DNA of 64,000 nt, taken from assembly GCA_030686995.1 (NCBI GenBank), contig CM060707.1, forward strand, positions 81,304,972-81,368,971, given 5' to 3'. This DNA comes from Artemisia argyi. Lineage: Eukaryota > Streptophyta > Magnoliopsida > Asterales > Asteraceae. Each line of letters starts with the position of its first letter. Within the stretch, counting starts at the first letter, position 1. The notes below the pieces were generated by a model, which saw only the letters and a list, made by a program, of their open reading frames with translations, made no database searches and was not told the origin of the DNA. The translations under genes were made by a program, and so were the position numbers. Shown piece after piece: positions 1 to 12,235 of the stretch.

Positions 1-246
1 AATACCCCCCCCCCCCCCCCCCCCCACACTTAGGATGAATATTGTCCTCAATATTCAAAATCCCGGCTATTATGCCGACATTTTGAACGTAAAAGGGCAA
101 CATTACAAGCCAAGCGTGAAAAACACCATTTTGTTTTTCACTCTTGTAACCATAATATGGGGGACTCCCCCACACTTAGGGTGAAAACCCTATAAGCGTG
201 CTATTGTTTTTGTTTACCGAGTCGCTAGCTTGACTCGACCCCGAAT
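1..246 (-). other. 3' noncoding internal region of the element, with a long C-run
   Basis: A run of about 21 C lies at 5-25, followed by CACACTTAGGATGAA. Equivalent text follows the LTR ends of the related elements at 13170, 17930 and 58347. On the minus strand this is a polypurine (G) tract, where plus-strand priming next to the 3' LTR would occur. The string CCCCCACACTTAGGGTGAAA is repeated near 166-185. Confidence 0.6.
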
Positions 247-2154
247 TCATTTGTCCTTGGGGAAGCATGATGTGGAAGAAGCAATCTCAATCGGACTTTC
301 ATTCAAGATGTTTGGATAAACATTTGAAGCACGTGAAAGTTCCACACCGATGAGATATAATCCCGGCTCAAGATAATGATACATGAAAATGTCGGGATCA
401 AATATAGTGTCCTCACTCCCGAAGGAGTGAAGAACAAGAGAAGTCACCCTGTAGGTGAAGAAAAGGAAGAAAACCATGATAAAAAGCATGATTTGATCTT
501 CTTCCTCGAGAGCAGGCTCCGTAGCCTGAGTTTGGATTTCAAAGGGTAAGCTCGTAAACAACCCGGGAGGGTGGGTGGGAATTTGCAAATTCTCATAATT
601 GAGAGCATCTCCCCCCGGGCTATCAAACTCCGGAGGAGTCATAACATGATGAGCGAGTTCACCAGAGAACTCCTCATGAAGAGAATCATTCACAAGATGT
701 GAATTTGTGAACTCGTGTTCCGGAATAGACTCACAATCCTCGTTCTGAATATCAAATAGTGGATTATCAGAAATCAAAGTGAATTCAGAGTCGAATTCAA
801 ATAGAGGATTGGTGAGAGTGGTATTGAATGTTTCGGGAACCAAGAGATTAACATTCTCTATTGGACTGCTGGGATCAGAAGTGAGTGACGGATCATGATA
901 AAGGAGACTTTCAATTTCTCCCAGATCGGTTTGGAAATCGAGGAGACCATCATCACTTTTCAATGAAAGTGGATCGATGTGAGCAAGTTCATCAGCGAAC
1001 TCCTCAAGAAGATGATCAGCATCAGTTTGTGGAACTGATGCCTCAACATACTCGATGTCTCCATAAGATGTGCAATCATCGCTAAAATCTGAGAAAGTCT
1101 CAAATTGATCTTTAGGACACTCGATAGGTGAAGGAATATCACATACATGATCCAAAGTTCCCTGTGACTCTCTCGGGATTGGGACAAGGATCTCAACACT
1201 AGACTTTATTAATTCGTCCGATTCCTTATTAGGAACAGTGCTAAGATGCTCATCCCCCATGATTAGAGAGTGAGTGTGAACTTCGGGTGTGATAACAACA
1301 GACTGAGGGAGATGAGAGGAGCTAGTATTCATGGAATTTTCAAGTTCCATTTGTTCAACGGCTAGTAATTTCCCCGTCTCATTATTTTCTCCCTGATTTT
1401 CCGTGGGAGGAATCACAAATGATAAATCTGATGAACCCTTATAAAATTGAAGGATATCAAGGGTGTCGTCATTATCACTAGCATCATCACAGTCTAGAAG
1501 AGCAGCTTGACGAAATTTGGCACGTGTTATAGCTGCTTGTTCTAAGACAAGTAATTCCTCCATACTCAATTCGTTTTTAGCCTCTCGTTCTTCAGCAAGT
1601 AATTCTGCCATAGATTTCTCATGAGAGTCTCGAAACGGTGAAATAACCAACTCCTCCTTAAGTTCTTTTAAAATATCAAGAGCCTTTAGTAAAAGGTCTT
1701 GCTCGGTTTCTTGAGGAGTTGTGTGAATCATATCGTACTGTGGAGGTGGGTCTGAAAACGAATAGTCGTAATTGTTACAAGGAATTGGATTCCTTGCTTG
1801 ACAATCCGAACTAGAGTGTGGACCTCCACAGTAATCACAACAGTGAAACTGATGTGGCTGTGGGTGGTATGTGCTAGAGTTATAATTGTGATCAGGAAAC
1901 TGCTCATAGACAAGCGTGTTTCCCGATTGACAATCATAACTGTAGTGTGAACCACCACAGTACTCACAATAGTAAAACTGCTGAGACTGATGGTGTGGTA
2001 ACTGATGGAATGAATCCGTCATGTCATGGTAGGAATATGGATTCTGGTTATAGACAGACCCGTTTCCCGACTCTACCATGCCACAGCTGGGGCAATTGTC
2101 ACCATTATAAGGATTACCACACCATTGGCAAACCAGAAAGTGTGGATGAGACAT
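247..2154 (-). CDS. Retroelement-encoded protein with zinc knuckles and a C-terminal hydrophobic segment, function unknown
   Basis: The open frame runs from 2355 to 247 (702 codons). I prefer the in-frame Met at 2154 (codon 68), because the first zinc motif starts eight residues later and family members I recall begin there. Residues are numbered from the long frame. A C-x2-C-x8-C-x2-C motif spans 76-91. Two C-x2-C-x3-H-x4-C knuckles lie at 130-142 and 173-185, one base-recognition residue shorter than the usual gag CCHC. The middle is acidic and low in complexity. Residues 622-642 are strongly hydrophobic and could span a membrane, and a conserved-looking tail follows. No gag capsid, protease or polymerase motif is present. 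It occupies the gag position, directly after the primer site. The frame is intact over 2.1 kb, which argues for recent activity or selection. Similar proteins occur in Asteraceae retroelements (recalled, not searched). Confidence 0.75.
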   Translation of the reverse strand: MSHPHFLVCQWCGNPYNGDNCPSCGMVESGNGSVYNQNPYSYHDMTDSFHQLPHHQSQQFYYCEYCGGSHYSYDCQSGNTLVYEQFPDHNYNSSTYHPQPHQFHCCDYCGGPHSSSDCQARNPIPCNNYDYSFSDPPPQYDMIHTTPQETEQDLLLKALDILKELKEELVISPFRDSHEKSMAELLAEEREAKNELSMEELLVLEQAAITRAKFRQAALLDCDDASDNDDTLDILQFYKGSSDLSFVIPPTENQGENNETGKLLAVEQMELENSMNTSSSHLPQSVVITPEVHTHSLIMGDEHLSTVPNKESDELIKSSVEILVPIPRESQGTLDHVCDIPSPIECPKDQFETFSDFSDDCTSYGDIEYVEASVPQTDADHLLEEFADELAHIDPLSLKSDDGLLDFQTDLGEIESLLYHDPSLTSDPSSPIENVNLLVPETFNTTLTNPLFEFDSEFTLISDNPLFDIQNEDCESIPEHEFTNSHLVNDSLHEEFSGELAHHVMTPPEFDSPGGDALNYENLQIPTHPPGLFTSLPFEIQTQATEPALEEEDQIMLFIMVFFLFFTYRVTSLVLHSFGSEDTIFDPDIFMYHYLEPGLYLIGVELSRASNVYPNILNESPIEIASSTSCFPKDK

Positions 2155-2428
2155 AGAAAGAATCAAAGGTGTATAGAGGGGTAGGGATGAAGAATCAAAG
2201 ATGTGAGAGGGTGAAGGAGAATGTTTTTGGATTTTTGGAAAGACATTTTGTACAAATGATAAAGAAAATGTTTTTGTGTTTTTTGTGTTCGTTGAAAACT
2301 GATTTAAAATGTTTTCATGAACGGTTTTGTTTTGATAATGGGAAAATATGAACAAATGATGGATAAATGTACAATGGAACGAATTCCAAAGACACTAATC
2401 AGAAAAACCGTTTAGATACGCACACAAC

Positions 2429-2447
2429 CTCCCCGGCAGCGGCGCCA
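2429..2447 (-). promoter_or_regulatory. Primer-binding site, tRNA-Asp type
   Basis: The + strand reads TCCCCGGCAGCGGCGCCA. It differs at one position from the 3' end of plant tRNA-Asp (TCCCCGGCAACGGCGCCA, from memory). The minus strand is therefore the sense strand of the element, and the site lies just inside the 5' LTR. tRNA-Asp priming is typical of Athila-type and related Ty3/Gypsy elements. Confidence 0.8.
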
Positions 2448-2452
2448 AAAAT

Positions 2453-5400
2453 TGATTGGCTCCAAACGGTCAACCTAAATTGACCAGGGAATGGTCAACA
2501 AGGTCAAACAGCCTAGAGTCAATCTCCGCGGAATATAGTGTTTCCCCGGGTCGTTATGTCCCGACGAGGTGTGAATGGCTAACAAACGGTTTCGCGATCG
2601 GGTGAATTTGGATGAAAAGGGGTTTGTGAGTGATCTGAACTAAGGAATCTACAATAAAATAGCTTAAACAAGTTATGTGAATAAGACGAGAAGCTAGGAA
2701 AAACCAGAAACGATTTAAACCTAAAAACGCGTACGTTACGTTTAAATAAAACGTAAACGTACGAAATAAAAAGTGAAAACTGAAATCTGAAAACCCCCAG
2801 GGGGTGAAAATGACTTTTTTACAAACTTAAAGATAAAAGAAATATTTTAGAAAAAGAAAATAAATTTTAACCCTAATTAATTATTTAATATTAATTAATT
2901 ACTATTTAATACTTATTATTAATATTTAAATAACTTAAATATAATACAATATTGATTAAATACTAAAAAAGTGAAAATAAAATTTCAAAAATTATAAAAT
3001 AACTAAAAATAAGTTTTAAAAATAAAAATAAGTATTTTTGTCTTTTTGTGAATTTTCTATTAATTAATTACTAATTAAACATTATTTAACTAATTAAACT
3101 ATTTTAAATTAAGAAAAATAGAAAATGAACAGTAAAAATTACAAGAAAATTTATAAAGTTATTTTATAACATATAAAAGCTATAAAAAATATAAAAACTA
3201 GGTTTCACTTAATAAAAACTAATTATGCTATTTAAAACTAATTATTACTTAATTATTAATAAAACTAAGATTAAATCTAATAAATATTTAATGACAAAAC
3301 AAAAATCTGAAAAAATTATTATAAACACTTTAATATATGAGGAATTTAATAAAAATATAAAATAGCTAAGTACTTAACAAAAATTTAAAAATGAAAAATA
3401 AAATTAAATTACATTAAATAGAAACTATCACTTAATATTAAATTTGTTTTTCTTGATTTTTCTTTTACAAACCTATTTAATACTTAAAAACAAACACTTT
3501 TTGTAAAAACAAACTTTTTGGAAATCAAAAATAAGCAAATTACAAGCTATTTAGGTCAACAGTTGACCACAGTTGACCAAAGGGCAAAATAAGCTAAAAT
3601 GGCCTCAAGTGGGACCCACACTAACTAATTCTGATCTAAATAAGCTAATGGGACATGAATAAGCTGTGAAAAGTACTAGTGGACCACAGAATAAGCATTT
3701 AACACAAAATAAGCACTATATAACTTATTTGGAAACTGAAAAGTGGGACAGAGAAGATGGGTTGATTCAGGTGGGTCCCAGTGGTTTTCAGGTCAACCCA
3801 AGGGTCAAAACCCAAAGTATGGTAGGAGGGGGGATGGAAGGAACCAAAATGGTGGCTTGGGGACCAATGAGGTGATCAGAAAACCACCACAAAGTGGTGG
3901 TGGTGGCCACTGATCTGCTGAGACAGAGCAGATTGCAGCCCTGCAGCTGTCTTTGGAGCTAAGTGGGGCCCACACAAAAATTAGTAAAAATCTAAGGATG
4001 CTAGGATATGAAAGTTGAGCTGGTAGAGTACAAATAGGAACAATTTTCAACCTCTAAATCAACTCACATAAATCACAACAATTCCTTGAAGTTTTGCAAA
4101 AATCTGAATTGCATGAACTTTGACTTTTGTAAAAACTTGAAAAGTTGACTAATTTGAGTTTCTAATGTCCTTAACTGAATAATTATGATGTGATAAGGCA
4201 AACTAGAACTAAATTACTTTAAACCTACTACTTTTGAGCTACTGTGGTGGATTTGAGGTCTCATATCCTTGACAATTAACTGTCAAGGAATTTGGCAATG
4301 GATTTTGACTTTTGGGCTATGAGGTCTTGATATTAAGGCTTTTATGAGCTATAATTAGCCAAAGAAACTTGCACAAGCAGAAATAACCAACAATAACCAC
4401 CCTGAGCACAATGAATAGGCCAGAGCCAAACACTCCTTTATATGTAATTATTTTGGTTTTAAGTGGATACAATGCCAATTCAGTCAATACAAATACAAAC
4501 AGATGATCACTAAGCTAGATTAAGATTAAATAAATACAAATCAACCAGAAATAAGCACTAAATCAGGACTAGAATAAGCAATGAACACAAATCAATCTAT
4601 AAGCTGAAATTGTAAGTAGAATGAAACAAAGGAAATTCTGACCTCAGGACAATAGCATAACACTCATATGAGCTCAATGTCAACCAACTAAAACTTATTT
4701 AACCCACAATTACCATTCCTGAATCAGCTTAAACCATCATATGTCCCATGTTTGACTTTTGTTGACTGGTACCATTTTTGAACTAAAATCTCTTTTAAAC
4801 CTTCCAGAGCTTATGACAGCTCATAAATAACTTTTGTGAATCAAAATAACTACTCACACAACAATTTTGATGATATCACAGATAAAAATACGATTTTTAA
4901 AATGAAAATTGCAACTTTAAAAATCACAAAAGCTTGAACTAGATTAATAACTTGAACTGGATTTTGTTACATTAAGAAATCTTAATATTACAACTTGAAG
5001 CTTAAAACAAGTACTGAGAATGAAAAATTACATGAAAAATATGACCTAAGCTAAACTACATCTAAAAAATTAACTACTGCTACCACTAATAATTTTTCTT
5101 CTCTCTTTTCTTTTCTTTTATAGTCCTGGAGACCTTCACTGACTTTCCCACTTGTTTCTTGGACCATTGGATACTTGGAATCAATCCTAGCCGTCTGTGG
5201 AGTTTTGGCGGGAAATGCAAATTTGACCAGTTTAGTGGTTTAGGTGAGCATTTAATGAGGAGGGGGGATGAATGGGTGTAGGTGAGTAATATTTAATGGA
5301 AAGGTGAGGTTTGGTGGAAAAGAGGAGGGGGAAGGTGAGACATGGAAGCTGGAAATGGGGGATTGAGGATGGGGGGTGAACAGTGGTCGAAGGTGTGTTT

Positions 5401-6203
5401 GTTTGACCGGGTCAACGAACCAGGGGGTGTTATTAGTTTAGGAAGGTGGGCTGGGTTTTGTTGTTTGGGCTTGGTGGATCAGGGGTGTACATGGGCTGGG
5501 GATAAGGGTTGTTTGTTTTTGGGTTAAATAAATATCAAGGGTCCATTTGTTATATTAGCAAAGAAACCACAAGGACCAATTTTGTAATAAACCCAAACAT
5601 GAGGGGCTGATCATGTAATTTTCACAAAGTTATATAAAAATCATACTTGTCAAGTTCCAAAAACCAAAGGACCATAATTTGTAATTTCCCAAAAATTGAA
5701 ATCCCGGGGTCCTTTTATGTCAAATTTGAAAGTTTAGGGACCAAAACCGTAATTTCTCCAAACATTTTACCCAAAGACTAAAAATGGCTTTTGTGACTTT
5801 TCCAAGGACCAAAAGTGATTTTTCTTTCAAAATTATCCCACCAGGGACTGAATCTGCCAATTATTGAAACTCCAGGGACCAAACTGTAAATTTCCAAAAC
5901 TTTTGAGATTTTTCACCAAAGGACCAAATATGACAACTTATGATTTAAAAAGGAACTTTGGTGATAATTTTCCATATTTTGAATATCCAGGGACTAGTTT
6001 TGTAATTTTATGAAAGTTGGGGGACTGAAACTGTCAATTATGCAAACTTTGTACGTTTTTCATTTGTTTTTGCTCATTTTGCATCTAAAACATATAAAAC
6101 ACAATTTTGAAATATTTTTAGTATTTTGATGCATTTCTGAGTGTTTTTGTATGTTTTGCAGTTCGGATTAGACCAAAAATGATGAGTGTTTGAGCACTCA
6201 TCA
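2453..6203 (-). repeat. Long terminal repeat, 3751 bp (5' LTR of the element at 1-6203)
   Basis: The left edge TGATTGGCTCC lies six bases from the primer-binding site. The right edge is the hairpin-like TGATGAGTGTTTGAGCACTCATCA region at 6180-6203. The LTR contains an extremely AT-rich block (about 2830-3500, rich in TTAATTAATT words) and a block at about 5560-6040 made of diverged repeats of the form GGGACCAAAA-TGTAATTT. A homologous LTR is at 24955-28709 (3755 bp), and the first 2.3 kb of a third is at 61662-64000. No convincing host gene is seen inside; the short ORFs are shadows. Confidence 0.85.
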
Positions 6204-8690
6204 AAAGGCATCGCGAATCCACTCAGTTGCAAGTCCCGCCTATAACAACACTTGCAACCTGTGTGTTCAAAACCCGCTGCTAAAGTATAGCATGATTTCA
6301 ATATATGTGTATACGATATATGCACGCTTAATGTAAAGTATAACAGCCTACTGAACCTCATGACAAGAATAAGCACAAATGCTTCAAAGCTGGATTATAT
6401 TCACCCAAGGCCAGGAATATGTGGCAAAGGGTGGGGGCGTCAGCCCGATAGTACTATCAATACCTCTCCATCGGCTCCATACAGGAGTTAAACTGTGGTT
6501 AAAGAATATAGCATATAGAATAGTTTTCACACATTAAGGCACATATCGTAATAAAACTACACACCATGTTCAAAAGTATAAAAGTATAGCGTAGCATATG
6601 AGTAAAATTGTCTTGTGTAAAAGTGAAAGCAAGTAGTTTAAGCATGTATCTCCCCCAAAGAGTTTAAAACAAGTATGAAAAGAGTAGGGGCTATGACTCA
6701 CCTTGAACTAATGATATCGAAACGTGTAACGGGATAGATGGATTAAGCCAGGAAGTCTCTACGCGCAACCTAGAATATGATGTCGTGTCTTAGGTTCTAA
6801 AACAATAAAGTGAATATATAAACATGCCTTATATATTTATTACATTCATTATGCTTGGATGTTTAACGTTTGAAAGTAAAAGTGGTCAAGTATTAATATT
6901 CGTCACGTTATGGGTTCCTAGCTATTTTAGTATTTCTGACTTAACTTATACGTCATTTCTAAACCGTAAATGATAACGACTTGGTTTCTACGTTCTCAAA
7001 AAGGTAATTAAATGTTCTAAATAGATTAGTGGGTCCCACTACCCCAGAAATTATTTAACTAGTGTCAAATTACTAAATTACACTTGCGTTTTAATACAAA
7101 AATTTAGACAGCACTCAGCAGTCCTTCGGCAAAGGCCGTATTTTGAGTTCCACAAAACTTTAGGATGCGAGGCTTTTTCCTATGTTTAAGTTTATGTCTT
7201 AGTTACATTTCATAAAACTATGACAAGTTCCAGAAATGACCAGAACTGTCCCTTTTTGTCGAATGAAATCTGTTAGTCAGATTTTGACATATTTTACCGT
7301 TTTAGCTCTAGTTTATTCATACGGATTAGTTACGGGGTGAGCCAAGCGGTAAAATGACCACAAGACATAGCTCTACAATCCTATATTTTCACCTAAGATT
7401 CTCAGTACACGAATTTTCCCCAGTAATTCCATTTACAGCCCCTATCCCGTTTCTGTTTTGCAGTATAAGTCCTTTCGACGGTTTCTAGTGTTTTAGCCCA
7501 ATTATCCAAGCACAATAAAGTATAATAAGCATATAGAACATATTACATATATGAAATAATAATACTAACATGAATCAAAGGTAAACATAGGAGTTTGCTT
7601 ACAATCCTTGTGATGAAACTAACTAGAACCAAGATCAAAACCAAGAATCACTACTAAATCTTCCTATAATTTTCCAACCATAGACATGCTTCCATATCAA
7701 AAACCCTATCTTATAATCCCTTGATAAACACTAATCTAACATAAAAACAACCTTTAGTAAAAATCTTCACTAAGAACACTTGGAAATTTGATGAGTTTTT
7801 GTGGTGAATTTTAGTATTTTATGGATGGAATGGAACTAGTAATCAACAAGGAATACACGAGTATAACTTATGATGGATTAAACTAGCAAGAACCATCATC
7901 AAAATGGTGTATAAGGGCTATTTTGGTCGTGGGTTTTGAGAGAGAAAGGAAGAGAATGAGTTTTCATGAGTTGTCAAGTCTTAGATGAAGTCTTATAGGA
8001 TATTTAGGAAACTTAGCATGGAAGTTTAGACACTTGTTTTCATCCTAGAGCTAAAGGCATGAGATCAAGACACATATTAGGTGAATCCCCCCCCCCCCTC
8101 TAAGTCGGCCAAGGATGATCTAGGGTGACTAGATGAGTAGTCATGGTCTTATCTAAGTTACGGAGTGAGTTTTGGTCCCGGTAATTGCTAACGGTAAGTC
8201 GTTAAGTCCTGAAACTTAAAATCGGGTATCTTAAAAATATGAAACTTATAAATATGTTAAAACTTATCAATATACTCCATAATAAAATATAAAATGAGTG
8301 GTAAGTTCCATCGGGTTGCTTAAACGCTGTTAAAACTGGAAACGCGGGTCTAAAACGCGTAATTCGCGAAAAACGCTGAACTGGAAAACGTAAAATTCCA
8401 AAACTTTTGGAATTGTCGTAAAATAAGAGAAAATCATATTTCTATTGTTTATAGTGTTTTATGGACATATCGGGATACTGGAATGACGTTAAAATCTAAA
8501 AGTAAATATCGGACACGGTTTCGTGATTTTTTGGAGAAATGATCCGACGAGTGTCAAACTCGTGGATTATCATTAAAATAGTTTAACTTACAAGAATATG
8601 AAATAAAAATTTCGGGAGTGAATAGAGAAAGTGAATAGTAATAGTGAATAGTAAAAAATGAATAGTAATCCGAAAATGCGAGTTGTTACA
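6204..8690 (-). repeat. Truncated LTR, 2487 bp (3' LTR in minus-strand sense)
   Basis: It begins at AAAGGCATCGCG, equivalent to 9741 of the full LTR, immediately after the foreign LTR end at 6203, and ends TTGTTACA at 8690. The missing ~370 bp should lie left of the window, beyond the inserted element. Confidence 0.85.
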
Positions 8691-9358
8691 GTCTCTACCC
8701 CTTAAGGGAACTTCGTCCCGAAGTTCAGTTGATGTTAACTACTTACGGTGTGTCTTAGGAAATTCGGGGTCTCTAATATAGTGGTGTTCACTCTGATTCG
8801 TCTAAGGTTGTGGTTAAGGAGTCGTATCGGATACAATTAAGCCCACTCATTTATAACTCATTACTTACCTAAAGAAGCGTCCAAATTTATGTAAGTAAGG
8901 GATCATAAACTTATGGTTCGGTGATTTACAATTTCTTTATTTAAATAAAGAGGCGTCCCAATCCATTTAGATAAGGAGATTCTAAATAATCCTACTTAAG
9001 AATTTCCGACACAAAATCCACTTTCTGAGACAGATAATAAGATAATCAAGTTATCAAATCCCTAAAGCTAAGCAATAATATTATTTAACTCAAATCTTAT
9101 GTCTTATCAAACAAGAACTGTCACAAGATCAAGTTAAATAATTAGTTATTACTGAGCTCCATTTTTAATGACTCGACTAAATTCTGGGGTTCCTTATAAT
9201 ACTAAAGTCACATCATCTAACAGCGTGGAACTAAACCAACAACTAACAAAAAGCATATGCTTATGTAGTGTGTGTAAGGCAAATAAAGAGGAGATTCTTA
9301 ACGTATATAGCAGTTATAGTCTAGGCACTAAATGCAACCTAGTTCTCTATAACTAATT
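8691..9358 (-). other. Short noncoding interior of the LARD-like element
   Basis: No domain was recognised. The end next to the 3' LTR reads AAGGGGTAGAGAC on the minus strand (8703-8691), a good polypurine tract. The sequence AACTTCGTCCCGAAGTT at 8709-8725 is an inverted repeat. Confidence 0.6.
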
Positions 9359-9369
9359 CTCTGATACCA
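9359..9369 (-). promoter_or_regulatory. Primer-binding site, initiator tRNA-Met type
   Basis: The minus strand reads TGGTATCAGAG four bases after the LTR end. It matches the first 11 bases of the complement of the plant initiator tRNA-Met 3' end (TGGTATCAGAGC). Confidence 0.8.
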
Positions 9370-9372
9370 ATC

Positions 9373-12235
9373 TGTAACACCCCCAAAATATCGCAGCGGA
9401 AGACTGTGTCACTTGGGGTGCTACTTCATAATACAATGTACAAGTTATAGAAAACAACCTCTAAATGAGACGTTTTGAAAAGTTACTATTCGATTAATGA
9501 ATTCAAAGTTACAAACATGAGATTCCAAAGTATGATATATAAATGTATACAAAATGTTTTGAATGGTAAATGATAAAAAGCGTAAGTCTTCAGAATATGT
9601 AGCTTGACTCTAAGTTCCACGCACTAGCTATCGCCTTAATAACCTGAGATAAACATGCTAAAGTGTCAACACAATGGTTGGTGAGTTCATAGAGTTTGTC
9701 TTAAAACAGTTGAAAAGTCTTTAAAGAATATTCGCACAGCAAAGGCATCGCGAATCCACTCAGTTGCAAGTCCCGCCCATAACAACACTTGCAACCTGTG
9801 TGTTCACAACCCACTGCTAAAGTATAGCATGATTTCAATATATGTGTATACGATATATGCACGCTTAATGTAAAGTATAACAGCCTACTGAACCTCATGA
9901 CAAGAATAAGCACAAATGCTTCAAAGCTGGATTATATTCACCCAAGGCCAGGAATATGTGGCAAAGGGTGGGGGCGTCAGCCCGATAGTACTATCAATAC
10001 CTCTCCATTGGCTCCATCCAGGAGTTAAACAGTGGTTAAAGAATATAGCATATAGAATAGTTTTCACACATTAAGGCATATATCGTAATAAAACTACACA
10101 CCATGTTCAAAAGTATAAAAGTATAGCGTAGCATATGAGTAAAATTGTCTTGAGTAAAAGTGAAAGCAAGTAGTTTAAGCATGTATCTCCCCCAAAGAGT
10201 TTAAAACAAGTATGAAAATAGTAGGGGCTATGACTCACCTTGAACTAATAATATCGAAACGTATAACGGGATAGATGGATTAAGCCAGGAAGTCTCTACG
10301 CGCAACCTAAAATATGATGTCGTGTCTTAGGTTCTAAAACAATAAAGTGAATATATAAACATGGCTTATATATTTATTACATTCATTATGCTTGGATGTT
10401 TAACGTTTGAAAGTAAAAGTGGTCAAGTATTAATATTCATCACGTTATGGGTTCCTAGCTATTTTAGTATTTCCGACTTAATTTATACGTCATTTCTAAA
10501 CCGTAAATGATAACGACTCGGTTTTTACGTTCTCAGAAAGGTAATTAAATGTTCTAAACAGATTAGTGGGTCCCACTACCCCAGAAATTATTTAACTAGT
10601 GTCAAATTACTAAATTACACTTGCGTTTTAATACTAAAATTTAAACAGCACTCAGCAGTCCCGCGGTAAAGGTCGTATTTTGAGTTCTACAAAACTTTAG
10701 GATGCGAGGCTTTTTCCTACGTTTGAGTTTATGTCTTAGCTACATTTCATAAAACTATGACAAGTTCCAAAAATGACCAGAACTGTCCCTTTTTGTCCAA
10801 TGAAATCTGTTAGTCAGATTTTGACATATTTTACCGTTTTAGCTCTAGTTTATTCATACGGATTAGTTACGGGGTGAGCCAAGCGGAAAAATGACCAAAA
10901 GACATAGCTCTACAATCCTATACTTTCACCTAAGATTCTCAGTACACGAATTTTTCCCAGTAATTCCATTTACAGCTCCTATCCAGTTTCTGTTTTGCAA
11001 TATAAGTCCTTTCGACGGTTTCTAGTGTTTTAGCCCAATTATCCAAGCACAATAAAGTATAATAAGCATATAGAACATATTACATATATGAAATAATAAT
11101 ACTAACATGAATCAAAGGTAAACATAGGATTTTGCTTACAATCCTTGTGATGAAACTAACTAGAACCAAGATCAAAACCAAGAATCACCACTAAATCTTC
11201 CTAAAATTTTCCAACCATAGCCATGCTTCCATATCAAAAACCCTATCTTATAATCCCTTGATAAACACTAATCAAACATAAAAACAACCTTTAGTAAAAA
11301 TCTTCACTAAGAACACTTGGAAATTTGATGAGTTTTTGTGGTGAATTTTAGTATTTTATGGATGGAATGGAACTAGTAATCAACAAGGAATACACGAGTA
11401 TAACTTATGATGGATTAAACTAGCAAGAACCATCATCAAAATGGTGTATAAGGGCTATTTTGGTCATGGGTTTTGAGAGAGAAAGGAAGAGAATGAGTTT
11501 TTATGAGTTGTCAAGTCTTAGATGAAGTCTTATAGGATATTTAGGAAACTTAGCATGGAAGTTTAGACACTTGTTTTCATCCTAGAGCTTAAGGCATGAG
11601 ATCAAGACACATATTAGGTGAATCCCCCCCCCTCTAAGTCGGCCAAGGCTGATCTAGGGTGACTAGATGAGTAGTCATGGTCTTATCTAAGTTACGGAGT
11701 GAGTTTTGGTCCCGGTAATTGCTAACGGTAAGTCGTTAAGTCCTGAAACTTAAAATCGGGTATCTAAAAAATATGAAACTTATAAATATGTTAAAACTTA
11801 TCAATATACTCCATAATAAAATATAAAATGAGTGGTAAGTTCCATCGGGTTGCTTAAACGTTGTTAAAACTGGAAACGCGGGTCTAAAACGCGTAATTCG
11901 CGTAAAACGCTGAACTGGAAAACGTAAAATTCCAAAACTTTTGGAATTGTCGTAAAATGAGAGAAAATCATATTTCTATTGTTTATAGTATTTTATGGAC
12001 ATATCGGGATGCTGGAATGACGTTAAAACCTAAAAGTAAATCTCGGACACTGTTTCGTGATTTTTGCAGAAATGATCCGACGAGTGTCAAACTAGTGGAT
12101 TATCATTAAAATAGTTTAACTTACGAGAATATGAAATAAAAATTTCGGGAGTGAAGAGTGAAGTGAATAGTAAAAAGTGAATAGTACTAGTGAATAGTAA
12201 AAATGAATAGTAATCCGAAAATGCGAGTTGTTACA
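9373..12235 (-). repeat. Complete LTR, 2863 bp (5' LTR in minus-strand sense)
   Basis: The ends are TGTAACACCC and GAGTTGTTACA, a classic TG...CA pair with 5-bp inverted ends (TGTAA/TTACA). It contains a C-run near 11624. The related 6204-8690 copy has the same landmarks with scattered substitutions and a longer C-run near 8087. No coding content was recognised; the minus-strand ORF at 9701-9913 is non-specific and recurs as a shadow in the other copy. Confidence 0.85.

Larger units (their letters stand above)
1..6203 (-). mobile_element. Nonautonomous LTR retrotransposon with 3.75 kb LTR (5' LTR and internal region; 3' LTR outside window)
   Basis: Read on the minus strand, the order is 5' LTR (6203 to 2453), primer-binding site (2447 to 2429), one long ORF (2355 to 247), then a G-run (25 to 5 on the minus strand). 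The LTR begins TGATGAGTG and ends CAATCA on the minus strand, and a related LTR stands alone at 24955-28709 with a target duplication, which confirms both ends. In two other elements here the bases AATA plus a C-run on the + strand directly follow the LTR end, so position 1 may be the internal base next to the 3' LTR. If so, the interior is only about 2.45 kb and has no room for reverse transcriptase. The element cut the LTR that resumes at 6204. Its target duplication cannot be tested because the other end lies outside. Confidence 0.8.
6204..12235 (-). mobile_element. LARD-like LTR element: two 2.9 kb LTRs around a 682-bp interior
   Basis: The complete LTR is 9373-12235 (2863 bp, TGTAACACCC...GTTACA). 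A second copy, 6204-8690, matches its 9741-12235 part closely and lacks the first ~370 bp, removed to the left by insertion of the element ending at 6203. Read on the minus strand the order is 5' LTR (12235 to 9373), an initiator-Met primer site (9369 to 9359), a 682-bp interior, a polypurine tract (8705 to 8691) and the 3' LTR. The interior has no ORF longer than 62 codons, so the element depended on proteins supplied in trans. The LTRs are too similar for an old insertion, though counting needs alignment. Confidence 0.85.
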
